A DNA stretch of 64,000 nt from Aequorivita aquimaris (GTDB taxonomy: Bacteria; Bacteroidota; Bacteroidia; Flavobacteriales; Flavobacteriaceae). A program made the translations under genes and the position numbers. Positions within the stretch are counted from its first letter, which is position 1. Each line of letters opens with the position of its first letter. The notes beneath the pieces are model-generated. The model was not told the origin of the DNA. It did no database searches and saw only the letters and a program-made list of their open reading frames with translations. This document shows, in pieces, positions 1-8,937 of the stretch. The stretch spans positions 124,001 to 188,000 of the forward strand of contig NZ_JRWG01000002.1 in assembly GCF_001573155.1 (NCBI RefSeq). Reading direction: 5' to 3'.

Positions 1-2
1 AT

Positions 3-74
3 GATTTTGGAGCAAGCAATATCAAAAAAGTTATTAATGGTAAAATGGAAAATTTCATAATTTATTCACTTTAA
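3..74 (+). CDS. Possible 3' end of a gene cut by the window edge
   Basis: An open frame enters from the left edge and stops at 72-74 after 23 codons. It overlaps the end of the minus-strand M23 peptidase by about 20 bp, tail to tail. The residues (FGASNIKKVINGK, then MENFIIYSL) look protein-like, but a second frame is also open from base 1 to 60, so the assignment is weak. No function can be given. Confidence 0.25.
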   Translation, partial: DFGASNIKKVINGKMENFIIYSL

Positions 75-1428
75 AGGTTTGGACTTTTGTACCTACTGTG
101 GCCTTAATTAAATAAATCCCCGATGATAGCGCGGAAAGATCCATTTCAGCTTTAGAAGCATTGGGCTTCAATGTTTGCACTTTTCTTCCAGCAAGGTCAT
201 ACACCAAAATGGATTCAATAGGTTCCTTACTCTCCAAAAATAGTTGTGAATTTGTTGGGTTTGGGTACAATACCACTGTATTCAAAGCCTCTACTTCGAC
301 CCCCAAATTGGTATTCACACCAAAAAAAGTTTCGTATGAATTGCCACCAAATTCCACTTCAATATTATAAACCCCATCGGGCCACGTATTGTCCACTATA
401 AAATTCCACTGTGCCCAAGCTTGTGGATAAAAGGGCCACGGCGAAGCGAATACCCAATCATACAGCACGGTTCCGTCCGGTTTTCTGAAAATGATATGGG
501 TTTCGGAATTGGTTTGAATATCGCGGTAAAAAATTCGGAAAACAAGTTCCTCACCGGGCTCAAAATTCAATTCTTCATACGTGTTTTCAACCACGCCACA
601 ATCATCGTCAAACGTTTGTGTGTTGTGCGTGGAAAGCCTATTAATAGTCGGTTGGAAATACTCGGGTTGGTTTGCCCACCAACTATCAGGGTTCATATTG
701 TTACAGGGACCTTCGTATGGGTCAATCAAATTGTCGTTGGCGTCATAAATCTCAAAGTGCAAATGGGGCACGGTACTACTGCCAGAGCTTCCCGCGGCGC
801 CAAGATATTCCCCTTCGGCAACCGAATCGCCAATATTTTTTGATGTGATTGCTCCATCCTTAAAATGCCAGTACCATGCCTGCGAACCGTCGGCATGTTC
901 TATAATTATTCCGTTCCAGTTTGGATTTCCGTTGTTTACGCAGTTTAAATCAAAAAAACCATCCCTTTTATTGATAATTACCCCCGGTGCGGCGGCAACA
1001 ACTTCCATCAGTTGCTCTTGCATGCGTTTCCACGGGTAAGGCCAAAGCACATAATCTGTTCCTTCGTGGTTACCATTTCCCCAGTCGTAGGTGCGTTGCC
1101 CACATTCATAATCGAGTAAATTACCGTTGGGTGTTAAGTTGTGGTCCACATAATTATTTATGGTATAATAGCCATAGTCATCAAAGCCAGCTTTCGGCCT
1201 AATGGGAAAAATAAACAACGGCGAGCCCCCTTTGTGCTGAAAGGCATTTGGGTTGGTTTGAAGAATCTGTTGTTTGTTCAAAGTATTTTGCTGCCTAACT
1301 TCCTGCCGTTGTGAATCTGTGATACATTCGGTCTTTTCAAATTCAACGGGATGAAATGATACTTTTGGCTGTTGTGCCGACGCAGAAACGGCAATGGTAC
1401 ATGCGAAAAAAAATAATTTTGATTTCAT
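55..1428 (-). CDS. Secreted M23 family metallopeptidase with T9SS sorting tail
   Basis: 457 residues. Likely a zinc endopeptidase acting outside the cell on peptidoglycan or other glycine-rich peptides. Residues 1-19 form a signal peptide. The LytM/M23 core is visible as the zinc ligands H121 and D125 (GNHEGTDY), the HLH motif at H222-H224, and a WYWHF segment near 185. The last 75 or so residues begin VVLYPNPTNSQLFLE and end in a short beta-rich tail, the type A sorting domain that directs proteins through the type IX secretion system. Between these lies an extended beta domain of unknown role. It stands alone and is divergent from pyrH. The family is clear; the substrate is not. Confidence 0.88.
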   Translation of the reverse strand: MKSKLFFFACTIAVSASAQQPKVSFHPVEFEKTECITDSQRQEVRQQNTLNKQQILQTNPNAFQHKGGSPLFIFPIRPKAGFDDYGYYTINNYVDHNLTPNGNLLDYECGQRTYDWGNGNHEGTDYVLWPYPWKRMQEQLMEVVAAAPGVIINKRDGFFDLNCVNNGNPNWNGIIIEHADGSQAWYWHFKDGAITSKNIGDSVAEGEYLGAAGSSGSSTVPHLHFEIYDANDNLIDPYEGPCNNMNPDSWWANQPEYFQPTINRLSTHNTQTFDDDCGVVENTYEELNFEPGEELVFRIFYRDIQTNSETHIIFRKPDGTVLYDWVFASPWPFYPQAWAQWNFIVDNTWPDGVYNIEVEFGGNSYETFFGVNTNLGVEVEALNTVVLYPNPTNSQLFLESKEPIESILVYDLAGRKVQTLKPNASKAEMDLSALSSGIYLIKATVGTKVQTFKVNKL

Positions 1429-1584
1429 AATAAACAGTATTTAAGGATTATATCTTTCTGAACATGCTTACATCGTATTGCAAAGCGTGATGTCATCACT
1501 AAACCGAAACTTTTTTTGCAGTTGGGTACTTATAAATAGAAAAACTACTTTTTTAATTACTTCCATAGCATCAATAATTTTCTT

Positions 1585-1592
1585 TATTTTTG
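1585..1592 (+). promoter_or_regulatory. -7 element of the pyrH promoter
   Basis: TATTTTTG fits the Bacteroidota TAnnTTTG element exactly. No good TTG lies at -33. Transcription should begin near 1597, 14 bases before the ATG at 1611. This excludes the in-frame TTG at 1590 as a start codon. Confidence 0.55.
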
Positions 1593-1610
1593 CCACAGCA
1601 AACCCAAACT

Positions 1611-2318
1611 ATGCAGTACAAAAGAATTCTTTTAAAACTTTCTGGCGAGGCCTTGATGGGCGAACAGCAATACGGAATAGATGCCGTTCGACTTAAGGAA
1701 TACGCCCACGAAATAAAACAGATAACCGATAAGGGAGTGGAAGTTGCCATCGTTATTGGCGGTGGAAACATTTTTAGAGGTTTGGCCGGAGCCAGCAGCG
1801 GGATGGACCGCGTGCAGGGCGACCATATGGGGATGCTCGCTACCGTAATCAATGGTTTGGCATTGCAAAGCGCCCTTGAGAATGAAGATGTGCCCACACG
1901 CCTGCAGAGCGCCATTAACATTAATGAGGTTGCGGAGCCGTTTATCCGCAGGAAAGCAATAAGACATTTGGAGAAAGGCCGCGTGGTTATTTTTGGAGGC
2001 GGCACCGGGAATCCTTATTTTACGACAGATTCGGCGGCGGTTTTAAGAGCTATTGAGATAGGTGCCGATGTAATATTAAAAGGAACCCGAGTAGATGGAA
2101 TCTATACCAGCGACCCAGAAAAGGATAAGCTGGCAACAAAATTTGATTTTATCAGTTTTGAGGATGTATTGCAGAAAGGTCTGAAAGTGATGGATACAAC
2201 GGCCTTTACCCTAAGCCAGGAGAATGAGCTGCCAATCATTGTTTTTGATATGAACACGAAAGGAAATCTACTAAAAGTTGTTTCCGGTGAAAAGATTGGA
2301 ACTAAAGTGAATTTATAA
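1611..2318 (+). CDS. pyrH: UMP kinase
   Basis: 235 residues, the usual length. Phosphorylates UMP to UDP in the cytoplasm, the step feeding UTP and CTP synthesis. It is a member of the amino-acid-kinase fold and unrelated to eukaryotic UMP-CMP kinases. The N-terminal nucleotide loop KLSGEALMG, the [11 protein letters not shown] segment and the [14 protein letters not shown] motif are all present. The frame can be extended to a TTG at 1590, but that codon lies inside the -7 promoter element, so ATG 1611 is taken. It is followed 115 bp later by frr, the pairing seen in many bacteria. Confidence 0.96.
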   Translation: MQYKRILLKLSGEALMGEQQYGIDAVRLKEYAHEIKQITDKGVEVAIVIGGGNIFRGLAGASSGMDRVQGDHMGMLATVINGLALQSALENEDVPTRLQSAININEVAEPFIRRKAIRHLEKGRVVIFGGGTGNPYFTTDSAAVLRAIEIGADVILKGTRVDGIYTSDPEKDKLATKFDFISFEDVLQKGLKVMDTTAFTLSQENELPIIVFDMNTKGNLLKVVSGEKIGTKVNL

Positions 2319-2334
2319 AAGTAGCCATGATTAC

Positions 2335-2360
2335 ACGAATCTTTTATAATTTTGATTCGT
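2335..2360. repeat. Short inverted repeat after pyrH
   Basis: ACGAATC and GATTCGT form a perfect 7-bp inverted repeat around a 12-nt AT-rich loop just past the pyrH stop. There is no T run, so this is at best a weak terminator or an mRNA-end hairpin. Confidence 0.3.
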
Positions 2361-2383
2361 AATAAATTATATTAAACCACTTA

Positions 2384-2403
2384 CCCTGAGCGCAGTCGAA
2401 GGG
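2384..2403. repeat. Dispersed-type palindrome CCCTGAGCGCAGTCGAAGGG
   Basis: This 20-bp imperfect palindrome lies between pyrH and frr. I recognise it as a short interspersed sequence that recurs in intergenic DNA of Bacteroidota. It is followed by the near-repeat ttgaacattgaatattgaac at 2404-2423. Only one copy lies in this window, so its dispersed nature is from memory. Confidence 0.4.
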
Positions 2404-2433
2404 TTGAACATTGAATATTGAACACTGATTTTT

Positions 2434-2988
2434 ATGGAAGACGAAATAGATATTATAATTGAAGGCACCAAAGAAGCTATGGGCAACGCCCTAAAGCATC
2501 TTGAAAAGCAATTGGTAAACATTCGTGCCGGAAAGGCTTCACCATCTATGGTAGGTAGTGTGATGGTAGATTATTATGGCAGCCCAACGCCATTGAGCCA
2601 AGTGGCAAACGTGAGCACTCCTGACGGAATGACCATTAGCATACAGCCTTGGGAAAAGCAAATGATTCCCGAAATAGAGCGCGGAATCCATCTTGCCAAT
2701 ATAGGTTTCAATCCTATGAACAATGGAGAAAGTGTGATCATTAACGTACCACCACTGACCGAAGAGCGCAGAAGGGAGTTGGCAAAGCAAGCCAAAGCTG
2801 CTGCAGAAGAGGCAAAAATTGGTGTACGTAACGATAGAAAGGTAGCTAACCACGATCTAAAAGGTTTGGATATTTCGGAAGATTTGAAAAAAAGCCTTGA
2901 GGACGATATCCAGGAAATGACCGATGCGCACATCAAAAAAATTGATGAAATCTTGGCCAAGAAAGAAAAGGAAATAATGACTGTGTAA
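2434..2988 (+). CDS. frr: Ribosome recycling factor
   Basis: 184 residues, full length. Splits the post-termination 70S complex together with EF-G. The three-helix-bundle sequence is recognisable throughout, including the VNIRAGKASPSMV segment near residue 30, the SIQPWEKQMIPEIERGI block, and the C-terminal charged helices. It lies downstream of pyrH, as is common. A hairpin with a T-rich tail follows at 3016-3045. Confidence 0.96.
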   Translation: MEDEIDIIIEGTKEAMGNALKHLEKQLVNIRAGKASPSMVGSVMVDYYGSPTPLSQVANVSTPDGMTISIQPWEKQMIPEIERGIHLANIGFNPMNNGESVIINVPPLTEERRRELAKQAKAAAEEAKIGVRNDRKVANHDLKGLDISEDLKKSLEDDIQEMTDAHIKKIDEILAKKEKEIMTV

Positions 2989-3015
2989 TACACATTTCGT
3001 TAAACTAAATATAAT

Positions 3016-3045
3016 AAAGCGGCATAATAGCCGCTTTCTCTTTAC
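3016..3045 (+). terminator. Rho-independent terminator after frr
   Basis: AAAGCGGC (3016-3023) and GCCGCTTT (3030-3037) form a perfect 8-bp stem around ATAATA, followed by CTCTTTACTTTT. Confidence 0.7.
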
Positions 3046-3075
3046 TTTTAAATGGTTACAAACCAACCTTTCCGA

Positions 3076-4341
3076 ATGCGAAAACTTCTTTTTCCTGTCT
3101 TTTTCAGTATTGCCTTTTTTGCTTTTGCGCAGGAGCCGGCAATAAAAACAGATAAGGACACCATCGCAGGAGTTGAGGACAAAAAAGATCATCCACTTTC
3201 CTCAGGATATTATCCTATAGGTTTTTTTGACATCGATCTAAAGACCCTAATTAAGCTAAATAATTATGAAGGCCTGCGTTTGGGCATTGGGGGATTGACC
3301 AATGACAGACTTTTTAAGAATTACAAATTTGGCGGGTACTATGCTTATGGTTTTAAGGACAAAACCTCTAAATATGGGGTAGGTGTTAGCGCTCGAGTTA
3401 ACAAAGAAAAGAAGGCTTGGCTAAGTGTATATTATGCCGATGATGTAAAAGAAATTGGAACTTTTGATTATTTGACCGATGCGCGTGTTTATTCCATCTT
3501 TGAACCTCGTCTTGTTAACATCACCCAATTTTATAAATACCGAAAATGGTATACGAGTATTGCGAGTGAACTTTCACCAAAAATATTGGCAGAAGTTCGT
3601 TTGGAACACAGCAATGTGGAAAATATTGAAAACTATTATTACATACACGATGGTGTACCCTACAGAAATTACCAGTTGGCAGAGGCAACGGTTTCTTTCA
3701 GAATTAGTCCGAAGACAAATTTCTTTACAAATGAAGACGGCACGAAAGAGTATTTTGATGGTTTTCCGAAAATAAGTGCGCAGATTACCCAAGGGGTGAA
3801 AGATGTGGTGGAAAGCGATTTTACCTATACCAAATTTGGGTTGAAGTTGGATTATTACATAAAGCGCACCGATCTTTCATCAACCAATATTCTGTTGGAA
3901 GGATCGTTGGCAACGGGCGATGTTCCGCTTACGCATTTATTCCACTCTTATCCCAACCAACCCACCAAAGATGAGGTACTGCAACGCTTTTCGGTGGCGG
4001 GCGTCCAAAGTTTTGAGACGATGTATTTTGGCGAATTCTTTTCAGACAGGCTTACTACACTACAAATAAAACATAGTTTGCGCAGGTTCAAGCTTACGGA
4101 AAAATGGAAGCCGGAACTGGTACTGATAACGCGCCATGCCCTAGGCGATATGAGCAACAGGGACCAACACTTTGGAATCCCTTTTAATACGCTGGACCAG
4201 CTTTATAACGAAACTGGTTTTGAAATAAATAAAATTCTCTTTGGGTTTGGGCTTAGCGCGGCTTACCGCTACGGGTATTACAATCTTCCAAAATTCTCAG
4301 ATAATATTTCGTTCAAGTTTACCTTCTACCTTAAGGTGTAG
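3076..4341 (+). CDS. DUF5686-like outer-membrane beta-barrel protein
   Basis: 421 residues from this start. MRKLLFPVFFSIAFFAFAQ is a clean signal peptide, so I prefer this ATG to the upstream one at 3052, which would add eight residues before it. The mature chain has alternating hydrophobic strands and aromatic residues and ends in FKFTFYLKV with a terminal strand, typical of an outer-membrane barrel. It resembles the C-terminal barrel half of flavobacterial DUF5686 proteins (YYPIGFFDIDL, then NYEGLRLGIGGLTND). It lacks the carboxypeptidase-regulatory domain and the N-terminal half usual in that family, so it may be a shortened paralogue. Function unknown. Confidence 0.65.
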   Translation: MRKLLFPVFFSIAFFAFAQEPAIKTDKDTIAGVEDKKDHPLSSGYYPIGFFDIDLKTLIKLNNYEGLRLGIGGLTNDRLFKNYKFGGYYAYGFKDKTSKYGVGVSARVNKEKKAWLSVYYADDVKEIGTFDYLTDARVYSIFEPRLVNITQFYKYRKWYTSIASELSPKILAEVRLEHSNVENIENYYYIHDGVPYRNYQLAEATVSFRISPKTNFFTNEDGTKEYFDGFPKISAQITQGVKDVVESDFTYTKFGLKLDYYIKRTDLSSTNILLEGSLATGDVPLTHLFHSYPNQPTKDEVLQRFSVAGVQSFETMYFGEFFSDRLTTLQIKHSLRRFKLTEKWKPELVLITRHALGDMSNRDQHFGIPFNTLDQLYNETGFEINKILFGFGLSAAYRYGYYNLPKFSDNISFKFTFYLKV

Positions 4342-4413
4342 GGGGAAGTTTTTGCTTTTAGCCCTTGGCCTTTGGCCGTTCGCTTCGTTTTACCCTAAAT
4401 TTATTTATTCACC

Positions 4414-4707
4414 CTATGCGTGCAGACGCTAACTCTATGCGTGCAGACGGCAGTTCTATGCGTGCAGACGCTAACTCTATGCGTGCAGACGGCAGTTCTA
4501 TGCGTGCAGACGCTAACTCTATGCGTGCAGACTCATACTCTATTCGTAAAATTATTCACCCTGTCCTATACGACGCTTATTCTAACCGATACGACGGCAG
4601 TTCTAACCGATACGACGCTAGTTCTATCCTATACTATGGCAGTTCTAACCGATATGACACAAGTTTTATCCTATACGACGGCAGTTCTATGCGTGCAGCG
4701 CAAAAGC
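4414..4707. repeat. 21-bp tandem repeat array (minisatellite), 14 units
   Basis: Fourteen consecutive units of exactly 21 bp without a single indel. Units 1, 3 and 5 read ctatgcgtgcagacgctaact; units 2 and 4 end in ggcagtt instead, giving a 42-bp higher-order repeat. Units 6-13 are diverged (for example ctaaccgatacgacggcagtt) but keep the period. Unit 14 returns to ctatgcgtgcag. Because 21 is a multiple of three, two plus-strand frames stay open by construction and yield heptad peptides such as SMRADGS. No convincing start or ribosome-binding context exists, so I treat the array as non-coding. The 530-bp gap 4342-4871 otherwise holds only the MMPL promoter. Confidence 0.9.
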
Positions 4708-4842
4708 CATAGCAACCACTAGGTATATTTTTGGGTTTCGGTGAAGGTTGTTTTCATTTGTGGTAGAAGTTAGTAAAAAAATGGAACTCCCACATCTTCC
4801 TAAAATACCCTGAAAATAAATTTCTTACTTATCGCAAATACG

Positions 4843-4850
4843 TACCTTTG
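4843..4850 (+). promoter_or_regulatory. -7 element of the MMPL transporter promoter
   Basis: TACCTTTG matches TAnnTTTG. Transcription would begin near 4855, consistent with the TTG start codon at 4872. Confidence 0.5.
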
Positions 4851-4871
4851 CCAAGTCTATAAAAAATTGCT

Positions 4872-7262
4872 TTGAACAAACTTTTTAGCATCGGGTTTTG
4901 GAGCTGGGTGGCCCGTTTTATCTTGCGGAACCGAACCTGGATTTTAATAGTTATAGCAGCCATAACCGTCCTGCTCGCGCTTCAGTGGAAAAACATGCGC
5001 TTCACCTATACCGAGGCTAACCTACTTCCGGACGACCACCCCATTAATCTTGAATACGACCAGTTTCTGTCGCATTTTGGCGAAGAGGGCAACTTGATTG
5101 TAATGGGGGTCAAGGACTCTACCATATTTACGCCCGAAAAATTTAAGGCGTGGAACCAGCTTTCCAAGGATATTGGCAAGTTTAACGAAGTAGAGCTCAC
5201 GCTTTCCGTGGGCAACCTGCAAAAACTTGAAAAGAAGACTGACACCACCGGTTTTGAATTGGTGCCCTTCATAAAAGATTCGGTATTTACCCAGGCCAAC
5301 CTTGCGGAATACAAAGACGAGCTTTTCAATAAACTGCCGTTCTATGACGGACTTATTTACAGCCCGGACAAGCAGAGCATCCGTTCGGCCATTTATCTGA
5401 AAAAGGACATTGTAAACACCGCCGCCCGAAAGGATTTTGTGATTGACGATTTGATACCCATCATCAAAAAATTTGAGGAAGACACGGGCGTTACGGTTTA
5501 CACTTCGGGCATGCCATACATCCGAACGTTGAATTCACAAAGTATCATCGACGAGATTGGGTTGTTCATTGGCGGGGCGCTGCTGGTTACCTCGCTTATC
5601 TTTTTCTTCTTTTTTCGCTCTTGGCGCGCTACCTTCATATCTATGTGTACCGTTATTATCGGGGTGATGTGGGCCTTCGGTTTTTTGGGGCTGATGCATT
5701 ATGAAATCACCGTACTCACCGCCTTGATTCCGCCGTTGATAATCGTAATCGGGATTCCGAACTGTATTTTCTTAATAAATAAATACCAGCAGGAAATAAA
5801 ACTCCACGGAAACCAAGCAAAGTCATTACAGCGCGTAATCGCGAAAGTGGGCAACGCAACCTTGATGACAAACCTTACCACGGCATCGGGTTTTGCTACT
5901 TTTATTTTGGTGAAAAGTGAGCTTTTGAGTGAATTCGGTATTGTGGCCTCCATCAACATTGTCGCCATCTTTTTACTGAGTTTGCTGATTATACCGATAA
6001 TCTACAGTTATATGGCGGTGCCGAAATATAAGCACCTAAAACATTTGAACAAAACGTGGATAAATGGTTTTGTGAATTGGATTGAGCGAATGGTAAAGGA
6101 GCGCCGCATAACCATTTATATTTCTGCGGTACTGTTGCTTTGCGCAAGTATTATTGGAATCTACAATATAAAAATCTCGGGAAGCCTTATTGAGGATATG
6201 CCGAAGAATACTGGTTTTTTTGACGATATCCGCTTTTTTGAGAAGGAATACGAAGGCATTATGCCCTTGGAAATAATGGTGGACACAAAGAAGAAAAAAG
6301 GCGTGATGAGCCTTTCCACCTTAAAACGAATTGACGAACTGCAGGACCATATCAAGGAAATTCCTGAATTTGCAAAGCCACTTTCCGTGGTTGAATTGGT
6401 GAAATATTCAAAACAGGCCTACTATAACGGCAACCCTGAATACTATCAATTGCCCAACAGCCAGGAAAAGAATTTTATACTTAGCTACGCCAAAAGCAGC
6501 AATACAGACACCAATCTGCTGAACAGTTATGTGGACAGTACGGGCCAATTTGCGCGTATCACCACCTTTATGAAAGATACTGAGCCGGATAGGTTTAAAC
6601 GCATCGAGGAGGATTTGCACAACGAAATAAACAAAGTCTTTCCGCCGGAGCGCTACAATGTTTCCGTTACCGGAAAGGCTTTGGTTTTCCAGAAAGGAAC
6701 GCATTATTTGGTAAACAACCTCATTCTCTCCCTTTCCCTCGCCATTTTCCTGATAGCAGTGTTTATGGCGTGGATGTTCCGAAGCTTTAAAATGATAATA
6801 ATCTCGCTTATCCCAAACCTGCTGCCCTTGATAATTACAGCCGGCGTCATGGGCTTTGTGGGCGTGCCCATAAAACCATCCACCATTTTGGTGTTCAGCA
6901 TTGCGTTTGGAATCTCGGTGGACGATACCATCCATTTTCTAGCCAAGTACCGGCAGGAACTGATAGCCAACAATTGGAAAATCAAAAAATCGGTTTTTGC
7001 CGCCCTGCGCGAAACGGCGGTAAGTATGTTTTATACTTCCATCGTGCTTTTCTTTGGCTTTTCGGTATTTACCATTTCCAGTTTTGGAGGGACGGTTGCG
7101 TTGGGCGCGCTGGTTTCCATAACGCTGCTTTTCGCCATGCTCTCAAACCTACTGCTGCTGCCCACGCTCCTACTTTCTTTGGAACGAAGCATCGCAAATA
7201 AGGAAACCATGAAAAAACCCGCCATCGAGATTTTAACCGATGACGAAGATGAAATAGAATAA
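4872..7262 (+). CDS. MMPL/RND superfamily exporter
   Basis: 796 residues, inner-membrane protein. The layout is one N-terminal membrane segment (about 22-40), a periplasmic domain, a block of five membrane segments (about 225-390), a second lone segment near 412, a second periplasmic domain, and a final block of five (about 625-775). This is the duplicated half-structure of RND permeases. The second block carries the GISVDDTIHFLAKYR motif typical of MMPL and sterol-sensing-type members. It starts at TTG. Members export lipids or hydrophobic compounds, and the substrate here is unknown. No adaptor or outer-membrane partner is adjacent. The acidic C-terminal tail (TDDEDEIE) is unusual but unexplained. 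Confidence 0.85.
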   Translation: MNKLFSIGFWSWVARFILRNRTWILIVIAAITVLLALQWKNMRFTYTEANLLPDDHPINLEYDQFLSHFGEEGNLIVMGVKDSTIFTPEKFKAWNQLSKDIGKFNEVELTLSVGNLQKLEKKTDTTGFELVPFIKDSVFTQANLAEYKDELFNKLPFYDGLIYSPDKQSIRSAIYLKKDIVNTAARKDFVIDDLIPIIKKFEEDTGVTVYTSGMPYIRTLNSQSIIDEIGLFIGGALLVTSLIFFFFFRSWRATFISMCTVIIGVMWAFGFLGLMHYEITVLTALIPPLIIVIGIPNCIFLINKYQQEIKLHGNQAKSLQRVIAKVGNATLMTNLTTASGFATFILVKSELLSEFGIVASINIVAIFLLSLLIIPIIYSYMAVPKYKHLKHLNKTWINGFVNWIERMVKERRITIYISAVLLLCASIIGIYNIKISGSLIEDMPKNTGFFDDIRFFEKEYEGIMPLEIMVDTKKKKGVMSLSTLKRIDELQDHIKEIPEFAKPLSVVELVKYSKQAYYNGNPEYYQLPNSQEKNFILSYAKSSNTDTNLLNSYVDSTGQFARITTFMKDTEPDRFKRIEEDLHNEINKVFPPERYNVSVTGKALVFQKGTHYLVNNLILSLSLAIFLIAVFMAWMFRSFKMIIISLIPNLLPLIITAGVMGFVGVPIKPSTILVFSIAFGISVDDTIHFLAKYRQELIANNWKIKKSVFAALRETAVSMFYTSIVLFFGFSVFTISSFGGTVALGALVSITLLFAMLSNLLLLPTLLLSLERSIANKETMKKPAIEILTDDEDEIE

Positions 7263-7358
7263 ACCGTATTCAACGAAATTTCAAACTTATACTAAAGGTT
7301 TAAAATCCGCCCTACGATAGTAGAGTTAGCTTCTCTGGAATTTGGTGCTTTTACTTTT

Positions 7359-7385
7359 TTGGAATTTTATTTAAAAGTATATTTG
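7359..7385 (+). promoter_or_regulatory. asnS promoter
   Basis: TATATTTG at 7378-7385 fits the -7 consensus, with TTG at 7359-7361, 16 bp upstream. The leader is about 15 nt. Confidence 0.5.
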
Positions 7386-7404
7386 CTCCTCTTAAAATAA
7401 GAAT

Positions 7405-8847
7405 ATGCAACACAAAACCATAGATGAATTGTTGAAAAGCGAAAAAACCCACATTGACGTGATTGTTCGCGGCTGGGTGCGCTCTTTCAGAAGCAATAGG
7501 TTCATCGCCTTAAACGACGGTTCTACCATCAAAACCCTGCAATGTGTAGTGGATTTTGAAAATTTTGATGAAGAAATTCTTAAGAAAACAACCGTGGGGG
7601 CCGCCATTGAAGTTGCCGGCGTGCTCGTGGAAAGTCAGGGTCAGGGCCAGACAGTAGAAGTACAAGTTTCAAAATTGACCGTTCTGGGCGAGGCCAATCC
7701 TGAAGATGTAAAGCTCACCATTTTATCGCCTAAAAGACATTCCTTGGAGACCTTGCGCGAACAGGCACACTTGCGCGTGCGGACCAATACCTTTGGCGCG
7801 GTGATGCGCACACGTTCCAAATTGGCTTTTGCAGTGCACGAGTATTTTCAGAAAAACGGGTTCAATTATATGCACTCGCCCATTATCACCGGAAGCGATG
7901 CCGAAGGCGCAGGCGAAATGTTCCGCGTTACAAATTTAGACGCCAAAAATCCGCCGCTTGATGAAAACGGCAATGTAGATTTTAAGGAAGATTTCTTTGA
8001 AAAGGAAACCAATCTCACCGTTAGCGGGCAATTGGAAGCCGAAACCTATGCAATGGCGCTTGGGAAGGTTTATACCTTCGGCCCTACTTTTAGGGCTGAA
8101 AACTCAAACACCAGCCGCCACTTGGCGGAATTCTGGATGATTGAGCCAGAAGTTGCTTTCAATGATTTGGACGCAAATATGGATTTGGCGGAAGATTTCA
8201 TCAAATATGTAATCAATTATGCGCTGGAAAATTGTGCCGACGATCTTGAATTCCTGGAAAACCGTTTGCTGGAAGAGGAGAAGAACAAACCGCAGGACGA
8301 ACGCAGCGAAATGAAACTACGGGAAAAGCTTCGTTTTATTTTGGAAAACAATTTTAAAAGGGTAAGCTATACCGAGGCGATTGATATTTTGAAGCGCTCA
8401 AAACCAAACCAAAAGAAAAAATTCAAATATATAATCGAGGAATGGGGCGCCGACCTACAGAGCGAGCACGAGCGTTTCTTGGTTGAAAAGCACTTTAAAA
8501 GCCCCGTTATCCTTTTCGATTATCCCGCAAAGATCAAGGCCTTCTATATGCGCTTGAATGACGATGGCAAGACGGTCCGCGCGATGGACGTACTATTTCC
8601 CGGTATCGGCGAAATAGTTGGCGGCTCACAGCGTGAGGAGCGTTATGATGTGCTAAAACAAAAAATGGAAGCGATGGACATTAGCACCGAGGAACTGTAT
8701 TGGTATTTAGACCTGCGTAAATTTGGAACCGCGGTCCACAGTGGTTTTGGGCTCGGTTTTGAGCGTTTGGTACAGTTCACTACGGGAATGGGCAACATTC
8801 GCGATGTAATTCCTTACCCAAGAACTCCGGGCAACGCAGAGTTCTAA
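7405..8847 (+). CDS. asnS: Asparaginyl-tRNA synthetase
   Basis: 480 residues. Charges tRNA-Asn with asparagine in the cytoplasm. It has an N-terminal OB-fold anticodon-binding domain (about 15-105), then the class IIb catalytic core. Motif 2 is seen as [21 protein letters not shown]-like sequence near 230, and motif 3 as [15 protein letters not shown] near the C-terminus. The [11 protein letters not shown] loop is typical of AsnRS rather than AspRS. A separate aspS lies at 32036, so the organism has both direct-charging enzymes. It sits immediately upstream of rpoN, with a hairpin terminator between them. Confidence 0.96.
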   Translation: MQHKTIDELLKSEKTHIDVIVRGWVRSFRSNRFIALNDGSTIKTLQCVVDFENFDEEILKKTTVGAAIEVAGVLVESQGQGQTVEVQVSKLTVLGEANPEDVKLTILSPKRHSLETLREQAHLRVRTNTFGAVMRTRSKLAFAVHEYFQKNGFNYMHSPIITGSDAEGAGEMFRVTNLDAKNPPLDENGNVDFKEDFFEKETNLTVSGQLEAETYAMALGKVYTFGPTFRAENSNTSRHLAEFWMIEPEVAFNDLDANMDLAEDFIKYVINYALENCADDLEFLENRLLEEEKNKPQDERSEMKLREKLRFILENNFKRVSYTEAIDILKRSKPNQKKKFKYIIEEWGADLQSEHERFLVEKHFKSPVILFDYPAKIKAFYMRLNDDGKTVRAMDVLFPGIGEIVGGSQREERYDVLKQKMEAMDISTEELYWYLDLRKFGTAVHSGFGLGFERLVQFTTGMGNIRDVIPYPRTPGNAEF

Positions 8848-8874
8848 GCAATAAAAGCATAAGATTGTATTAAA

Positions 8875-8913
8875 ACTGGCTACTTAATTATTTTAGTAGC
8901 TGGTTTTTTTTAA
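8875..8913 (+). terminator. Terminator between asnS and rpoN
   Basis: AACTGGCTACT pairs with AGTAGCTGGTT (one mismatch and wobble pairs), followed by a run of Ts. It suggests rpoN has its own promoter or depends on read-through. Confidence 0.6.
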
Positions 8914-8937
8914 CTTTATGAAGTAGTAATTAGACGT

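Noticed and set aside
61-1202. Several plus-strand reading frames opposite the M23 peptidase gene
   Set aside because: They are shadows of the coding strand with no recognisable protein features.
1590-1610. Upstream TTG start for pyrH
   Set aside because: It lies within the TATTTTTG promoter element, upstream of the expected transcription start.
4414-4707. CRISPR array
   Set aside because: Units are directly adjacent with no spacers, and no cas gene is near.
4365-4722. Two overlapping plus-strand reading frames of 100-115 codons in the tandem repeat
   Set aside because: A 21-bp period keeps frames open automatically. One frame begins at a TTG without promoter or ribosome-binding context, and the peptides are pure repeat.
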